Assembly: GCA_003254885.1 (NCBI GenBank)
Contig: QANT01003628.1
Coordinates: 1 to 34,656 of the forward strand
Direction: 5' to 3'
DNA length: 34,656 bases
Source of the DNA: Purshia tridentata
Taxonomy: Eukaryota > Streptophyta > Magnoliopsida > Rosales > Rosaceae
Part shown: positions 16,931-27,503 of the stretch, piece by piece
Numbering within the stretch: position 1 is the stretch's first letter
Layout of the letters: each line of letters opens with the position of its first letter
Made by a program: the position numbers and the translations under genes
The notes under the pieces: model-generated
Databases searched by the model: none
What the model saw: only the letters and a program-made list of their open reading frames with translations
What the model was told of the DNA's origin: nothing

Positions 16931-19615
16931 TCACTTGGCGAACTTTACATCTGGGTTTCTCATGTATTTGAGCCACATATCAGCCATTACTCTTGAAGAA
17001 ATGCTCCACAACAAATCTGGACCTTTAGATGATGACACATGTTTGCCTTTCTTCCCAGCCTTTGCCAATCCATAAGCAACCAGCCACTGCATTGCTGTCA
17101 GCCTCTGCTTCTCACTATCCCATTCATTAATCCTCTTCCCTCTTGTCCTCACCTTCAAGCCTCCCACATGCAAACTTGTCACTTTGAACCTCTTTTCCTC
17201 CTCCTCCTCCTCCCCATACTTATAATTCACCTGATCAATGGTCTCAGATCGCGTTGCGTAAATAAGTGCGATCATAGGCCCTCCTACTGGCTCATACCGC
17301 CTTACCGGATCCCTCAGCTGAACCATCACTGCCAGTGTGATTGTCTCTAGCTGATGATCACCAACAGCTTGTAAACTCTCTGAATTGGCCAAGCTGTGGT
17401 TTTTAATCCAATCCTCCAGTGACACACATGAAGCAAGTGGGTGAGTTTCATTTTTGGTACCATCACTAATTGCTGAAACATCAAATGGGGCTTCTTCCTC
17501 AGGCATTTCAGCCTGAATTCTCAAAGCTTCAAGAGCCATGCCCTCAATTTTCTGCATTGAGAAAGCAAGAATCTCCTCTGTAGTCAAAGGGTTTTCACTC
17601 ACATTCCAAATCCCAGTTGAAATCCTCTCTTTCCTACCTGCATTCATTGCACTTGCCATGGTCTTAACGGCAGCAATACTGCGTGCAGCACTAGAACTAG
17701 CACCTTCTTTGTTCCTCCCTTGAATGATTTCCGAAGCAATGCCTTCAAAAGCAATCTGCTCTGCGGTTTTATCCATCAAGTCATCCATGGCCATCAAGGT
17801 TAAAATCTGGGAACTCAGCTCATCAAGTCCAACAGCTGCAATCCTCTGAAACAATTCAAATCCACTCATGGACTGATCCCAAGGTAGAACAAGTGGTTTT
17901 GAAATCTGCATGGCCAGTTTCGGAGTCTCTTTCTTTTCTACTACAACATCTAGAGGATTCATGGCTGCCAAGTATCCTCCACCCCTAGTTTGAACCACAC
18001 ACCCTAAGCTCTTTCCGAGATCCGAAAGGTATACCTCTGATTCTGCCTCTGCAGAGTCCTCTGCCCCTTCAAGTTCAAAAGGAGGAATATCACTTTGACT
18101 CATTTTATACTTATTTATGATCTCCTCATTCTCAAGCATTTGAAGAAACTCCTTTGTCACTGTTTCTTCATTTACCTCCAATTTTGGTGACTTGATTTCT
18201 TCTTCGTCTTTGCTGTCAACTTTTTCTTCACCCATCAAAGACTCAAGGGCCTTAATCTGCTTAGCAATTGAATCAAGCTCTGTCAATCTTGCCACATGCA
18301 CTTGGTCTTGCACAATTTCCTTCACAACCTCACTTGATGCAGCTGATTTTTGTCCCACAGATTTCTCTGATTGCTCTTCCCCATACTCCTTCAACTCCTT
18401 GTCTTGAAACTCCACTCCTTTATCCACCACTTCAAAGTCTGGCATATCAAGATCCTCCACCTTTGGCCCTTCTGGCTCTTTAACTTCTTTCGACTTCTGA
18501 GCTGAAGAAGAAGTAGAAGAAGAAGATAATGGAATTGGGTTTGGCTCATCAAGGTTCAGCTCATCAATTCCAGGAAGATCAGCTGCTGTTCCTCTCTGTG
18601 AAGGAGTCCAATTAGCCTCTCCTCTGCTTGATAGCTTTGGACTAGGCACACTAAATGAAGTCTTTGACTGCTTCCTAGCAAAAGAGGAACTGAAATTCTT
18701 AGACTTACCAGACTTCAATTCCTCAGCCTGACTGTAAATTCCAATCCCACCATCCTTCTCCATAATCTGAAACCCCAACTTCAGCACAAGCTCACCTCCT
18801 TTAGCCTTCCCTGAAAGACTAAAACTCGTATCCCATTGCCGAATTCGCGTACCTTGGTAGTTCTTCTCAACAGACTCCTGAATCAGCTTACTCAAATCCA
18901 CTGAATTCCTCCCAAAATCAAGCTCTTCAGCATCAACAGCAAACACATATATCCAAAACGGCCGCGGCTCAAACTTGAGGTGCTGCTTCCCATGATGGCC
19001 AGCACTGCAATACACATGACACCTAACAAAGAGTGTTTCTTCGAAATCTGCAGCCCCATGTGACACCCTTGACGGCATTGTTTGAACTGCGCCGTCTTTG
19101 GTCTCCTTCTTCCTTACACAGACCGAAAGACGAAGGCCATTCATTGAGGTTGGAAGGTCTTGTGCAGTGACAACCTCAATGGAGAACAAGCAGCTCAGTT
19201 TGTGCATTCCGATGTGGGACAGAGCACGAATTGGCTTCCAATTCCAGATACCCTTTTTTTCATTGGTACTAGTTTCTCTGTCAGTAAAGCTCTTCACATT
19301 CAACGCTTTCTTTGGCTCGTGGTCTTCGTCGTCGTTAAGCTTGGGGCGGGAACGCCAGGGGGACAATGACATGCGCCTTCGCGATCTGGGATTTGGTTTG
19401 ATTTCTTCAACTTTGGCTGTGGAAATGATTTCATTGTTTGATGGGATTGAAGGGATTGAGCTTCGAGGCAGAGCAAGGGAGGCAGTTCTTCGAGTGGTGG
19501 AGGTGGCAGTGTGGGATTGGTAGAGGGACTCACTCAGCGCTTCGAGCTCTTCCAGGAGCCGAGTGTTGGAGTTTCTCCTGCTGCTGTTGGTTGCTGCTGA
19601 GTTTTCGGCCGCCAT
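16931..19615 (-). CDS. PMI1: PLASTID MOVEMENT IMPAIRED 1 (NT-C2 domain)
   Basis: Single-exon 894-aa frame with ATG at 19615. In Arabidopsis, PMI1 (At1g42550) is a plasma-membrane-associated protein needed for light-driven chloroplast and nuclear positioning through chloroplast-associated actin. The N-terminus is Ser/Arg-rich with LLEELEALSESLYQS at about 20-34. An NT-C2 domain (membrane-binding C2-like fold) spans about 127-285, with LFSIEVVTAQDLPTSMNG near its start, ADFEETLFVRCHVY at about 189-202 and LVLKLGFQIMEKDGG at its end. A low-complexity acidic/Ser region follows at about 310-500, then the conserved C-terminal region (DLGKSLGCVVQTRGGGYLAA, SLEDWIKNHSL, MQWLVAYGLAKAG) to the stop. 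No break is seen. Length is slightly above the Arabidopsis protein (about 843 aa). Intronless structure and full-length similarity make the call strong. Confidence 0.95.
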   Translation of the reverse strand: MAAENSAATNSSRRNSNTRLLEELEALSESLYQSHTATSTTRRTASLALPRSSIPSIPSNNEIISTAKVEEIKPNPRSRRRMSLSPWRSRPKLNDDEDHEPKKALNVKSFTDRETSTNEKKGIWNWKPIRALSHIGMHKLSCLFSIEVVTAQDLPTSMNGLRLSVCVRKKETKDGAVQTMPSRVSHGAADFEETLFVRCHVYCSAGHHGKQHLKFEPRPFWIYVFAVDAEELDFGRNSVDLSKLIQESVEKNYQGTRIRQWDTSFSLSGKAKGGELVLKLGFQIMEKDGGIGIYSQAEELKSGKSKNFSSSFARKQSKTSFSVPSPKLSSRGEANWTPSQRGTAADLPGIDELNLDEPNPIPLSSSSTSSSAQKSKEVKEPEGPKVEDLDMPDFEVVDKGVEFQDKELKEYGEEQSEKSVGQKSAASSEVVKEIVQDQVHVARLTELDSIAKQIKALESLMGEEKVDSKDEEEIKSPKLEVNEETVTKEFLQMLENEEIINKYKMSQSDIPPFELEGAEDSAEAESEVYLSDLGKSLGCVVQTRGGGYLAAMNPLDVVVEKKETPKLAMQISKPLVLPWDQSMSGFELFQRIAAVGLDELSSQILTLMAMDDLMDKTAEQIAFEGIASEIIQGRNKEGASSSAARSIAAVKTMASAMNAGRKERISTGIWNVSENPLTTEEILAFSMQKIEGMALEALRIQAEMPEEEAPFDVSAISDGTKNETHPLASCVSLEDWIKNHSLANSESLQAVGDHQLETITLAVMVQLRDPVRRYEPVGGPMIALIYATRSETIDQVNYKYGEEEEEEKRFKVTSLHVGGLKVRTRGKRINEWDSEKQRLTAMQWLVAYGLAKAGKKGKHVSSSKGPDLLWSISSRVMADMWLKYMRNPDVKFAK

Positions 19616-19960
19616 TGGTGAACAGAGAACTCAACAGAGCTAAGGGGATTGAATTGGTGCAAGAGATAAAAAGGGTATTGAATTTATTAAAATTACATGC
19701 ATAGCAATAGCAGAGAAGGAATGAAGGAGAAGAAGATGATGATAATGGGTTGATTACGTGGTTAGGGGGTTTGTGAGGTGGAGAAAGTGCCATGAATTGT
19801 GAGGAAAATGGTGGTTGTTGATATATCGATGGTTCCAGCTGAGCCAATGAATTGTGTGAAGGATAAGAGGAAAGCGTTTGTATCTGATCTCTCTATCCCT
19901 CTCTCTTCTTCTCTGGTGAAAGAGACATTGATGGAATATGGGCCTCTGGTCCCAGAGAAT
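19616..19960 (-). promoter_or_regulatory. PMI1 leader with overlapping upstream ORF
   Basis: On the - strand an upstream ATG at 19793 opens an 88-codon frame (starting MALSPPHKPP) that runs past the PMI1 ATG in another frame and stops at 19530. A good acceptor (CCCCTTAG at about 19641) and a possible donor (CAC|GTAATC at about 19757) suggest the leader may be spliced, which would remove part of this frame. The transcription start is unknown. Confidence 0.4.
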
Positions 19961-20608
19961 TAATTAAAGTTTGGTTTCTTCTTTCTGCTACGTACCATAA
20001 TTTTAATACTTTTTCATTTACGGTTTGGTTTCCTTGAAGCTTCCAACATTGTCTTGTTGTTTACCATCACTATCATCACAGAAATTTGGACTACTACTTC
20101 CATCACTGTGAAATGTGAAATTGGGATTGAATGCCAGAGAAGACTGAACTGGTAAACAGGGAACCATTAACAAGAGTTTTCACTTGATTAGAGGATCCTA
20201 TGCATCTTGGTTGGGAGAAAATTTGTTAAACAACGGGTGTATTGATTTTCGATAATGTATACGTAAATAGACACAAAAATTCATACAACCGTGATAAGTT
20301 TAGTTGAATATATTAAGGTCTTTGACAAAGAGGAACGTGACACCAATTGGAACATATTTACAAAGATGAGTAACACGTCTCAATCACCCAAGTGGGTTTT
20401 CCCAATTCTCATATGTATTATTGGCTAGATCATGAGATTGGAAGGAAAAGATTTATGAGCTATGAGGACCCCTCAGCCCTCATATCAACCAAAATCAATT
20501 GAACACGGTCAGAACACTAAAGGGTAGCAGCTTTATTACTTTAGCTTTGGTAAAATGGGACAAGACTTGTGACACAGAGGTTGTTCCTTTTATTAATATC
20601 TAAATGCA
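19961..20608. other. Gene-free spacer PMI1 to GDSL
   Basis: AT-rich sequence upstream of PMI1 and downstream of the GDSL gene. It presumably contains the PMI1 promoter. No gene seen. Confidence 0.5.
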
Positions 20609-20736
20609 CAGAGTCTTAAATTTATGTAGGTTTCTAAATTCTTACCTAATTAATGGCTTAAGGGACCTATACCTATTACAAGGTACAAGACAATTATTGC
20701 GATACCAAATCATTTTCACATGCCTGCACTTATTAA

Positions 20737-23411
20737 CTAATTAAGTTCTTTGTTCAAACTCCTTTGACATGCCTTCTTGAAGGGTAGGGGTGGATCTGAA
20801 AATGCTCCAGTTGAAATTTTATCAAAAACAAACTTGGCAGCTGCCTCAGTATAATGAATACCATCCCAATTCACTCTAACCGATGGTTGTTTGCATGAAC
20901 CAACAAATATTTGGCTTCCATTCACTGTAACTGTTGCTCCGCATTGAGCACTGCTGTTGAAGTTATACTTGCCACCGCCATAGCCACAACAAGCAGCAAG
21001 TGGGAGCTCAAACCCTGAAATTGTTTAATACAAATGAAACAAAGACTTCTTCTAAATTTTGATCCCAAGTAATGTGATGAATGACATGATAATGTCTTAC
21101 TCGTTAGAAATAAATGAGATTCAAAGTGACTTCATATATATATTTGAGCAAATGAAAAACTTTCAAACTAATTTCGATTTAAAATTGAGATTTGGACCAT
21201 GCGATGAGTCCAACATAATCCTTCAAATTGCTTAGGAGAAAGGGAAAAAAAAAAAACTTCAAATTTGTAATCATGAAATATTAGAATGTTTTGTGGAATA
21301 ATAAGGCTTAGTGGCTTACCATATTTTTTGGGTTCCTTGTAAAGAGAGTATTTGACAGAGTAGACATCTACATAAGTGAATGCAGCCAAAGGAAGTTCCT
21401 TCCTAAATTGAAGTGTAGCCTGCTTCAGCTTTTGGTTAAAATGCTGAGCTACTTCATTGTAGGGCTTTGCACACCCAACCTCATCCTTAGCTGATAGAAA
21501 ATTGCCATTAATGTAAGGGAGGCAACCAATTGGCCCTGTGTTGTGGATCCAAAATGACCTTGCTCCCAAATCATATATTTTCTACATTCTCACAACATTA
21601 GCAACACAATTTAGAAAAAATATAAGGAGCAATAAAAAATTAAAAAAAAAATTGTTCTTTTGCTGGACAAACAAACATGTTATGCTATCAGATTATTAAT
21701 TACGCCGATTGATAAGATAAAATCATGTTTAAATGCATGACACTAACGAAATATATGCCATGTAATTTTATATGTTTTATAAAGGCTTAGAAATACAACT
21801 CATATTTTATTGGGCCTCATTTGGGCCAGAATCAGAATCTGTAAAGGGTCAACAACTGGACCTGATTGGCAAATAAATGGGCTTCTTAGTTATAGACCCC
21901 ATGTCTGATGATGTACCATGATCCAAACATATCACTGTGAATGATTAATTATTACCTTAATATTTTTTGAGAACCCACTGATTATATCAGGAACAGATGC
22001 ATTGACTTGCTGTATAGTCAAGTTACTAAAGAAGCCTTCGCCAAGGTCGTTCTGACCTATGTCGAATGTGTATAAAGCTTTAGAGAAGTATTCCTCCTTG
22101 GGCATTAAACTTGCAAATATTCCCCCTACAAATTGACCAAAGCTCCATTAATGACAAAGTTTTGGCTGAAAAACGATGTCTCACCTAATAATTGTAGCAA
22201 TATGCTAAAATCTGAACAATGTCAAAGATCACATTTGTGAATCACATCACGACCTATCTCTAATAAATGTGTGATATATGTGTGGATTGTTCAAACTACA
22301 TGACAATACAGAATAAAATATAGAACTATTTACTTAAAAGACGGTATGGTGTATATTATTCTTCTACTCAGTACTATCACGTGACATAAACAACTAATTC
22401 ACATATGTAGGCGAGTCTCAACGTTATTAGAAATGCAATACACAATCGAATAGATTTAATCTTGAAATATCAGTGTTTTCTTACCTCGATGCCTTATGAG
22501 TTGTGATCTGGACTTTAGTTCATTGAACTGCACGTATTGAATATCGAGATAGAAGGGACTGAACCCACCAGCTGGTATAATGCGAGTTGGCAGTCTGATG
22601 GTGGAAGCTGCAGTCGCAAAGTTTGCACCACGTGTGAAGTTGGTCCCAAGGGAATCCAGATATGCGCTTAGATAGGGGTACCCAAGACTCTTTGCTAAAC
22701 CACAAATTTAAAGTTTTATCACAAAACAATTCAAAAACACAAAAACCAAACAAACAATCAAAACCCAGAAAGATATAGGCTAGAAAAAGCATGCTGCAAC
22801 AATGTGGGGATCGAATGATTGAAATGATTAAGTTTGATTTTGCCCTTAATTAAGTTTGTAATTAGATTCAAACCAATAATTAGTATATTGTGTTCGATCT
22901 CCAAATTCAGTAGGGGGCCTAGGGGCTTATAATTCTAGAAGTAAAATACTTATACATGTATTACGTTTGCATGAGGAAGCTGAGATGACAGACCTCAACA
23001 CTTATATACCTATCAAACTGTAAATCTGAATCATTATATAAATTGACTCTTAACTGAACGTGGGATCGAGACATATTACGATAAAAAAAAAAAAATTATC
23101 ATACATATATAGGATAAGAATGAAGATATATATATAGGTAGAAATATACCGAGGAAATCGATTATGAGCCTGCCATCTGAGAATCTTCCGGCCGGCATAT
23201 GAAAATAGGTCTCACCGTAAGGCGGAGTTACTGGCACAAGAGATGCAGAGAGTCCACCAGTGTCTGAATTTGAGTCTCCAAAGTTGAAGATGGCTGGAAA
23301 GCCACAGTCTTTCAAAGCCAAGGCAGGGCTCAAAGAGGTGGTAGTGATATGGAATAAAAGCAAGTAAGAGAAAAATAGAGAAATAATAGCTATAGGACTA
23401 GGAGACTCCAT
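20737..23411 (-). CDS. GDSL esterase/lipase (ENOD8-like), intact copy
   Basis: SGNH/GDSL hydrolase, probably secreted, acting on ester or acetyl substrates; the true substrate is unknown. Exons on the - strand: 23150-23411, 22485-22694, 21956-22125, 21320-21581, 20737-21014, all GT-AG, giving 393 aa, the usual family length. Residues 1-32 are a signal peptide with hydrophobic core IAIISLFFSYLLLF. The nucleophile Ser47 lies in block I (FNFGDSNSDTGG). Block II is GANFATAAS, block III contains GQND with Asn183, and block V is D352-G-I-H355. All catalytic residues are therefore present. The sequence most resembles the ENOD8/At3g26430 branch (GDSNSDTGG, NFATAASTIRLP). A TATATAAAA box lies about 75 bp upstream of the ATG. 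A second, damaged copy lies upstream in the same orientation. Confidence 0.93.
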
Positions 23412-23483
23412 GGTGGGGAAATAGTACCAAAAAGGATATGCAGATGATGAGAACTGATAAATCCAAGATGGTCGTCCTTTTTA

Positions 23484-23493
23484 TTTTATATAG
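23484..23493 (-). promoter_or_regulatory. TATA box of intact GDSL gene
   Basis: CTATATAAAA on the - strand, 73-82 bp upstream of the ATG at 23411. The same block is conserved at 26724-26733 in the duplicated copy. Confidence 0.7.
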
Positions 23494-24116
23494 TGCAAGC
23501 TGGCCGGGAAGGTGGAATTTTATTTCCATTTTAGTTATTTCTAGAAAGGCATTTGTCAATGGTACATACATTTTCAATCTTTTAAAAATTTAGCAATAAG
23601 TGTGAGTTGTATTGAAGCTAGAAAAATCAACATCTTATCTTTGGGAAGAATTTTCAATTTGTTTTTCACAAGATCAATAATTTTTAATTGAAAAACCAAC
23701 ATTTATGGCATCTCAAATGATAAATAATAATGTTTTAAGAAATTATTGATGTAACAAGATGTGACATTTCAATAATTTTTTTTTTCATAAATTTGTATAT
23801 AATAACTAAAAACTCTTGTTATTGGATGAAAAACAGTCGCATTTCACGCCTAAGGACGGATTTTAAGCACAAGTGAACAGCTAATGATTGGAATTCAAAT
23901 GCTTGTGAAAAGGGTTATATTAAATCGTTGCTAATGCTTTAAATCCGGTGTGATGTTGCTCATATTGTCAACTTTTTATTAAAAAACTAAATTCACAGAG
24001 CCTTATATTTCTGTGGGGTTCTAAATTCTTACCTAATTAATGGCTTAAGAGACCTATTATACGTACAAGACAATTATTGAAATACCAAATCATTTTCACA
24101 TGCCTGCACTTATCAA

Positions 24117-26651
24117 CTAATTAAGTTCTTTGTTCAAACTCCTGTGACATGCCTTCTTGAAGGGTAGGGGTGGCTCTGAAAATGCTCCAGTTGAAATTTT
24201 ATCAAATACAAACTTGGCAGCTGCCTCAGTATAATGACCACCATCCCAATTCACTCTAACCGATGCTTGTTTGCATGAACCAACAAATATTTGGCTTCCA
24301 TTCACTGTAACTGTTGCTCCACATCCAGCACTGCTATTGTAGTTATGCTTGCCACCACCATAGCCACAACAAGCAGCAAGTGGGAGCTTAAACCCTGAAA
24401 TTGTTTAATACAATAAAAACAAAGACTTTTTCTAAATTTTGATCTCAAGTAATACGATGAATGACATGACAGTGTCTTATTTATTAGAAATAAATTAGAT
24501 TCAGATTGACTTCATAATTTCGATTTAAAATTTCGATTTGGACCCTTAACCTACTCTTCAAAATGTCCAGCTTAGAGGAAAGAAAAAATAAAAAAACCTC
24601 AAATTTGTAATCATGAAATATTATAATGTTTTGTGGAATAATAAGGCTCAGTGGCTTACCGTATTTTTTGGGTTCCTTGTAAAGAGAGTATTTGACACAA
24701 TAGACATCTACATAAGTGAATGCAGCCAAGGAAGTTCCTTCCTAAATTGAAGTGTGGCCTGCTTCAGCTTTTGGTTAAAATGCTGAGCTACTTCATTGTA
24801 GGGCTTTGCGCAGCCAACCACCTCATCCTTAGCTGATAGAAAATTGGCATTAATATAAGGGAGGCAACCAATTGGCCCTGTGTTGTGGATCCAAAATGAC
24901 CTCGCTCCCAACTCATATATTTTCTACATTCTCACAACATATATTAGCAACCCAATTTAGTAAACATATAAGGAGCAATAAAAAAAATTAAAAAAAATGT
25001 TCTTTTATAGGATAAACAAACGTGTTATATTATCAGACTATTAATTACGCTGATTGATAAGATAAAATCATGTTTAAATGCTTGATACTAACGAAATATA
25101 TGCCATGTAATTTTATATTATGTTTTATAAGGGCTTAGAAATATGACTCATTTGAGCCAGAATCTGTAAAGGGTCAACAACTGGACCTGATTGGCAAATA
25201 AATGGGCTTCATAGTTACCATAGACTCAACCTATAGACCCCATGTCTGATGATGTACCATGATCCAAACAAATCACTGTGAATGATTAATCACCTTAATA
25301 TTTTTTGAGAACCCTCTGATTATATCAGGAACAGATGCATTGACTTGCTGTATAGTCATGTTACTAAAGAACCATTGGCCAAGGTCGTTCTGACCTATGT
25401 CGAATGTGTATAAAGCTTTAGAGAAGTATTCCTCCTTGGGCATTAAACTTGCAAATACTCCCCCTTCAAATTGACCAAAGCTGCATTAATGACAAACTTT
25501 TGGCTGAAAAACGATGTCTCATCTAATAATTGTAGCAATATGCTAAAATCTGAACAATGTCAAAGATCACATTTGTGAATCACATCACCGACCCATCTTT
25601 AATAAATGTGTGATATAAATGTGGATTGTTCATACTACATGACAACGCCAATGAGTCTCAACTCTATTAAAAATGCAGTACACAATCGAATAGTTTTAAT
25701 CTTAAAATTTCAGTGTTTTTTTACCTCGATGCCTTATGAGTTGTGATCTAGACTTTAGTTCATTGAACTGCACGTATTGAATATCGAGGTAGAAGGGACT
25801 GAACCCACCAGCTGGTATAATGCGAGTTGGCAGTCTGATGGTGGAAGCTGCAGTCGCAAAGTTTGCACCACGTGTGAAGTTGGTCCCAAGGGAATCCAGA
25901 TATGCGCTTAGATAGGGGTACCCAAGACTCTCTGCTAAACCACAAATTTAAAGTTTTATCACAAAACAATTCAAAAACACAAAAACAAAACAAACAATCA
26001 AAACCCAGAAAGATATAGACTAGAAAAAGCATGTTGCAACAATGTTGGGGATCGAATGATTTAGTTTGATTTTGCCCTTAATTAAGTTTGTAATTAGATT
26101 CAAACCACTAATTAGTAAATTGTGTTCGATCTCCAAATTCAGTAAGGGGCCTAGGGGCTTATAAAATACTTATACATGTATACGGTTAGAGTTCAAGTCT
26201 AACCATCTCTACGTTTGCATGAGGAAGCTTAGATGACAGGCCTCAACATATAAACCTATCAAACTGTGATTCTGAAACATTAATAAATTGACTCTTTAAC
26301 TGAACGTGTGATCGAGACACATTATGATAAAAAAAATTATCATACATATATAGTATAAGGATTAATGAAGATATATATAGGAGAAACATACTGAGGAAAT
26401 CGATTATGAGCCTGCCATCTGAGAATCTTCCGGCCGGCATATGAAAATAGGTCTCACCATAAGGCGGAGTTAGTGGCATAAGAGATGCAGCGAATCCACC
26501 AGTGTCTGAATTTGAGTCTCCAAAGTTGAAGATGGCTGGACAAACAGTCTTTCAAAGCCAAGGCAGGGCTCAAAGTGGTAGTAGTGATATGGGATAAAAG
26601 CATGTAAGAGAAAAATAGAGAAATAATAGCTCTAGGACTAGAAGACTCCAT
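24117..26651 (-). pseudogene. GDSL esterase/lipase, frameshifted tandem copy
   Basis: Equivalent exons to the neighbour: 26392-26651, 25725-25934, 25294-25463, 24660-24923, 24117-24394, with all splice dinucleotides kept (first donor CTCA|GTATGT). Two frame-breaking lesions are visible. In exon 1, after the signal peptide (...ALALKDC), two bases are missing at about 26538-26546, so the GDSNSDTGG block, though still encoded, is out of frame. In exon 4, one base is missing at about 24727-24731 (KELPWLHSLM instead of KELPLAAFTY). A separate 3-base gain in exon 4 (DEVVGC for DEVGC) keeps frame. Exon 5 still encodes DGGHYTE. Without correction neither Ser nor Asp/His can join one protein. It could be expressed RNA, or the lesions could be assembly errors. 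Confidence 0.88.
26184..26204. repeat. Short palindromic insert in pseudogene intron
   Basis: GGTTAGA and TCTAACC form a perfect 7-bp inverted repeat around a 7-base loop. It sits in a segment of about 28 bp absent from the matching intron of the intact copy. Confidence 0.6.
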
Positions 26652-27175
26652 GGTGGGGAAATAGTACGAAAAAGGATATGCAGATGATGAGAACTGATAA
26701 ATCCAAGATGGTCGTCCTTTTTATTTTATATAGTGCAAGCTGGCCGGGAAGGTGGAATTTTATTTCCATTTTAGTTATTTCTAGAAAGGCACTTGTCAAG
26801 GGTACATACATTTGCAATCGTTTTGAAATCTAGCAATAAGTGTGAGTTGTATTGGTTGAACCTAGAAAAATCAACATCTTATCTTGGGAAGGGTTTTCAA
26901 TTTGTTTTTTTGCCAATTTGTAACAAGATGTGACATTTCAATAACTTTTTTTTTTCATAAATTTTGTATGCTACTCGAAATGATGACCTTAATTTTTATC
27001 TCTAAAACTTTTGTTATTGGATGAAAAAACAGTCGCATTTCACCCAAGGACGGATTTTAGGCACAAGTGAACACCTAAATTCGAATTCAAATGCTCGTGA
27101 AAAAGCTTATATTAAGTCGTTGCTAATGCTTTAAATCCAGTGTGATGTTGCTCGTATTGTCAACTTTCTATTAAA

Positions 27176-27503
27176 TTGTACGAGGACAAAGGATGCACAA
27201 GGTTAAGGTTAAAATAATAGTTCAGATATTAGCTAGAATCCAACAAATAAAGAGGTCGGCAAAGCTATGTACTAAAAACCTTTGCTCAATCATTCAAATC
27301 ACTTCAAAATTCCACACCATAATTCTTTCAACACTGAGAAGTTCTATATACAAGTTTCTAAATAAATAGGGGCAAACACAACACAAAACGGATACATATA
27401 ATACAGAGAACACCTTACGTTGTTGTGGAAGCAAATGTTTGACTGTTGCTACAGATGCCTCTTTAGCATGAAGGAAAATACAAAATAGGCTTGCTCATGT
27501 ATG
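27176..27503. other. Spacer, 3' flank of zinc-ribbon-like gene
   Basis: AT-rich, likely contains the 3' UTR of the - strand gene ending at 27504. No other gene seen. Confidence 0.5.

Larger units (their letters stand above)
20609..23990. repeat. Tandem duplication unit 1 (GDSL)
   Basis: About 3.4 kb that recurs directly at 23994-27175. Similarity runs from CACAGAG near 20609, through the whole gene, introns and promoter, to GTCAACTTTTTATTAAA near 23970-23985. The second unit begins within a few bases. Exon lengths match between units except for the frameshifting indels in unit 2. Confidence 0.85.
23994..27175. repeat. Tandem duplication unit 2 (GDSL)
   Basis: Second head-to-tail copy of the 20609-23990 unit, about 3.2 kb. 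It differs by scattered substitutions, a roughly 100-bp shorter second intron, and small indels. The junction with unit 1 is at about 23985-23994. Confidence 0.85.

Noticed and set aside
19098..19523. 141-codon frame on the + strand
   Set aside because: It lies wholly antisense to the conserved NT-C2 and N-terminal region of PMI1 and has no family resemblance.
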